From CAIKNB01 sp964415965 (GTDB taxonomy: Bacteria > Patescibacteriota > Patescibacteriia > 2-12-FULL-60-25): a stretch of 64,000 nt of DNA. This document shows positions 63,161 through 64,000 of this stretch, piece by piece (position 1 is the first letter of the stretch; each line of letters opens with the position of its first letter). Location: contig CAYQCK010000002.1 of the NCBI GenBank assembly GCA_964415965.1, positions 248,001 to 312,000 on the forward strand, written 5' to 3'. A model generated the notes under the pieces. It ran no database searches. It was not told the origin of the DNA and saw only the letters and a program-made list of their open reading frames with translations. A program made the translations under genes and the position numbers.

Positions 63161-64000
63161 ATGTCCGAAAAACCTACGCCGTTCGGCTTATTGGTCCTCC
63201 TGGCCAAGCTCGGCGCGAAGTTCGGCGCCAAAGCCATCCCGTTCCTGCTCAAGATCGGCAAACTGAGCAAGCTGAGCTGGATCGGCTCGCTCGGCATCTA
63301 CGCCGTCATCTTCAACTGGAAATTCGCGCTCATGCTCATCGGTAGCCTGTTCATCCACGAGTATGGGCACGTCTGGGCCATGAAGCGCGAAGGTATGCCC
63401 GTCAAAGGGATGTACTTCATCCCCTTCCTGGGCGCCGCCGCGGTCGGCGCAGGCCAATTCCCGTCCCGTGCCGCCGAGGTGCGCATCGCCCTCATGGGCC
63501 CGCTCTGGGGCTTGGCTCTCGCCCTCGCGACCTTCGGCGTCTACGACATTACCGGCGAACCGCTCCTGGCTTCGATCGCCGGCTGGATGGCCATGGTCAA
63601 CCTGTTCAACCTGCTGCCCATCATGCCGCTCGACGGCGGCCGCGTCTTCCGCAACATCGCCTTCTCGTTCTCGGGCTGGATCGGCGTCAGTCTGTTCATC
63701 CTGAGCTGCGTCTTGGGATTCTGGCTGTCCTTCAAGCTCGGCCTCTCGCTCATCGTCCTAATCCTGGCGCTCGGTTTCGGCGAGGCGTTCGTCGACCTGC
63801 TGAAGTCGGTCAAGCGCTCCCGCCGCCTGCGCGTGGCCCAGGACCTGGCCCCGCTCTACGGCGTCGAACCGCGGCCGCGGGCTGTGTTCGAGGCCAACCA
63901 TGAGATGCTCAACCAACTGGTCGAACTCCAAAAGGCCTACCGCTGCGGCTGCGACGAGCATCTGGCCAAGCGCGACATCGACCTGTACGACCGGCTCAAG
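63161..64000 (+). CDS. Site-2-protease-like zinc metalloprotease, partial
   Basis: Runs off the right edge; 280 residues with no stop yet. An intramembrane protease of the M50 type: LFIHEYGHVWAMKREGMPVK carries the HExxH zinc site (near residue 65), and LFNLLPIMPLDGGRVFRNIA the NxxPxxPLDGG motif with the third ligand Asp. Several membrane segments surround them, and a soluble C-terminal part begins near 220. AAGAGG precedes the ATG. It could cleave membrane-bound regulators or signal-peptide remnants; the target is unknown. Confidence 0.88.
   Translation, partial: MSEKPTPFGLLVLLAKLGAKFGAKAIPFLLKIGKLSKLSWIGSLGIYAVIFNWKFALMLIGSLFIHEYGHVWAMKREGMPVKGMYFIPFLGAAAVGAGQFPSRAAEVRIALMGPLWGLALALATFGVYDITGEPLLASIAGWMAMVNLFNLLPIMPLDGGRVFRNIAFSFSGWIGVSLFILSCVLGFWLSFKLGLSLIVLILALGFGEAFVDLLKSVKRSRRLRVAQDLAPLYGVEPRPRAVFEANHEMLNQLVELQKAYRCGCDEHLAKRDIDLYDRLK

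Noticed and set aside
1..64000. CRISPR array or cas genes
   Set aside because: No regular repeat-spacer array is seen; the HNH genes lack any Cas9, Cas12 or IscB-like context.
1..64000. Alternative code with TGA read as glycine or tryptophan, as in some CPR groups
   Set aside because: Well-conserved genes (hisS, murA, nusG boundaries) end at TGA or TAA at expected lengths and do not contain internal TGA codons.

Overview
The window is a dense stretch of bacterial chromosome, GC-rich by eye (roughly 60 percent), with 72 protein genes, two tRNA genes, many intrinsic terminators and several families of short palindromic repeats. TGA is used as a normal stop throughout, so the code is standard. 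Small conserved patescibacterial-type genes (DUF3048, DUF5654, a GatB/YqeY protein, a split rpsP-khpA-trmD block), very few biosynthetic genes, and many unrecognised single-gene units suggest a member of the candidate phyla radiation (Patescibacteria, Parcubacteria-like). This placement is inference; no 16S rRNA is present.

Layout. 1-4000 (minus): ABC exporter ATPase (cut by the left edge), membrane-fusion adaptor, two small membrane proteins and an ECF sigma factor. 4031-9833 (mostly minus): yqeY, rpsU, hisS, lepB, a membrane protein, a sugar nucleotidyltransferase and a DedA protein. 10002-11135: an AT-rich island with two HNH nucleases beside tRNA-Val. 11217-16542: prmC, a large ABC exporter, murA, a GrpB-family gene. 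16571-23030 (minus): DUF3048, L25, a zinc-ribbon protein, an unknown 404-residue protein, rodA, a membrane protein and a lipoprotein. 23148-27459: gyrB and three unrecognised genes. 27702-36042 (plus): secE-nusG-rplK, a membrane protein, an MGMT-like gene, pyrF-pyrE, rplA, a nucleotide kinase, dut, thyX, tmk. 36165-37790: two tandem paralogues that each look like a dsRNA-binding domain joined to a PD-(D/E)XK nuclease core. 37864-43796: a methyltransferase-like protein, a membrane protein, gatB, miaA, miaB. 43910-51779: two small proteins, then a minus-strand unit of gap, metallophosphoesterase, PP2C-like, pgk, DUF5654, eno and a HEVGH protein. 51937-58468: a membrane protein, a P-type ATPase, and trmD, khpA and rpsP on the minus strand separated by plus-strand single-gene units. 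58668-64000: a PAS-GGDEF protein, a small unknown, tRNA-Glu, a GIY-YIG protein, an aminotransferase, malate dehydrogenase, and a site-2-protease-like gene cut by the right edge.

Functionally the window covers translation (rpsU, rpsP, L1, L11, L25, hisS, gatB, prmC, miaA, miaB, trmD), pyrimidine and dTTP supply (pyrF, pyrE, dut, thyX, tmk), lower glycolysis (gap, pgk, eno), envelope growth (murA, rodA, lepB, secE) and signalling.

Two gene styles stand out. Many housekeeping genes have a -10 box of the form GCTAnnnT ending only 6-10 bases before the ATG, with no Shine-Dalgarno, which suggests leaderless or near-leaderless mRNAs. Most unrecognised genes are single units with TTGACA-17-TAnnnT promoters, a Shine-Dalgarno and their own terminator, and several sit inside otherwise conserved operons. 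The strongest candidate for an undescribed system is the dsRBD plus PD-(D/E)XK pair at 36165-37790. Other notable signals are a 129-base repeat with covarying hairpin stems, a coiled-coil protein with cysteines exactly every 14 residues, and a double-length ThyX whose signature motif is split between its halves.
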